A stretch of 64,000 nt of DNA from Kosakonia radicincitans DSM 16656. GTDB lineage: Bacteria; Pseudomonadota; Gammaproteobacteria; Enterobacterales; Enterobacteriaceae. The notes beneath the pieces were generated by a model. It saw nothing but the letters and a program-made list of their open reading frames with translations, searched no databases and was not told where the DNA came from. Both the position numbers and the translations under genes were made by a program. Shown here one piece after another: positions 63,630-64,000 of this stretch (position 1 is the stretch's first letter; each line of letters starts with the position of its first letter). The stretch is from the NCBI RefSeq assembly GCF_000280495.2, contig NZ_CP018016.1, positions 1,922,001-1,986,000 of the forward strand. Direction: 5' to 3'.

Positions 63630-64000
63630 CACGTATCTGGTAAAGGGATGTAATAATATCCTTTTAAACTGCCTTTATTCTCTTTCTCAAAAAAACAACC
63701 AGAAAAAAGATCAGGATCAGAGTCTCTTCTTTTTATTTTGTTCTCTATCATATAATTAAAATATACATAATTTATAAATTTTTCTAAATCAGATATGTAC
63801 CCCTCATAATAAAACCTTATAAATTCATTATATGTAACAACCGAAGAGATCGTAGCATCTCTGGCAGTAAAAAAAATCACAGGGTCTTTTATTGACAACG
63901 TTTTCTTGAACTCAGCAGTTATAGTCAAATGGTTGGATGCACTGCAGGAAGAAATTACGAATTTTTTTTCGTATAAATCTAAAATGAAACGAGTTAGTCT
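63608..64000 (-). CDS. Hypothetical protein, C-terminal part (runs off the window)
   Basis: The frame is open from the right edge (131 codons including the stop), so the start lies outside. No ATG appears in the upstream part. The visible product is rich in Phe, Tyr and Ile (FIRFYYEGYISDLEKFINYV) and ends SDDDK. I do not recognise it. AT-rich codon use matches the neighbouring island genes. Confidence 0.5.
   Translation of the reverse strand, partial: RLTRFILDLYEKKFVISSCSASNHLTITAEFKKTLSIKDPVIFFTARDATISSVVTYNEFIRFYYEGYISDLEKFINYVYFNYMIENKIKRRDSDPDLFSGCFFEKENKGSLKGYYYIPLPDTCHSDDDK

Overview
The window comes from a gamma-proteobacterium of the Enterobacteriaceae. The backbone reads in one familiar order: ugd end, uge, wzz, the complete his operon, yeeZ, plaP, sbcB, dacD, sbmC, yeeA, tmaR, pduX, the complete anaerobic cob operon, erfK, and yeeO flanked by tRNA-Asn genes. 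This matches Salmonella/Klebsiella/Enterobacter-type chromosomes. A Kosakonia- or Enterobacter-like genus is plausible, but the species cannot be fixed from the sequence alone. Most of the window is GC-rich. The last 1.4 kb is clearly AT-rich.

Layout. 1-2.4 kb: O-antigen/capsule border genes (ugd 3' end, a UDP-glucuronate 4-epimerase, the chain-length regulator wzz). 2.4-9.7 kb: hisLGDCBHAFI on the minus strand with its seven-histidine leader peptide and attenuator. 9.8-17.5 kb: housekeeping genes yeeZ, plaP, sbcB, dacD, SOS-controlled sbmC, yeeA, tmaR. 17.5-35.5 kb: pduX (threonine kinase) facing away from a 20-gene cobalamin operon, cbiABCDETFGHJKLMNQOP-cobUST, preceded by a cobalamin riboswitch. 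In Salmonella the pocR/pdu genes lie between pduX and cbiA; here they are absent. 35.6-39.4 kb: an ArsR-type regulator divergent from a second, full-length EF-G gene, then erfK. 39.6-60.5 kb: an accessory block where, as I recall it, E. coli carries nac and cbl. It holds an efflux outer-membrane lipoprotein, a luciferase-like oxidoreductase, a LamB/BglH-type porin behind a BglG-type antiterminator site, several regulator/enzyme pairs, a FUSC-DUF1656-HlyD efflux set, and a nitrogen-type operon. 60.5-62.5 kb: yeeO between two inverted tRNA-Asn genes. 62.5-64 kb: an AT-rich segment with unrecognised genes and a Fur-like DNA-binding domain, probably the start of an island.

The most interesting locus is 51.5-56.8 kb. 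A sequence matching an NtrC site and a near-consensus sigma-54 promoter precede a leader with a hexaloop hairpin of the ANTAR type and an intrinsic terminator. Then come an NCS1-family permease, a double-domain nitrilase-superfamily enzyme whose second domain has lost its Lys and Cys, an AmiC-like cytosolic amide sensor and an AmiR-like ANTAR antiterminator. The layout suggests a scavenging system that needs both nitrogen limitation and a specific small amide/ureide/nitrile. The substrate is unknown. A second RNA-based switch is the BglG-type antiterminator plus terminator in front of the orphan porin at 42.3-42.7 kb.
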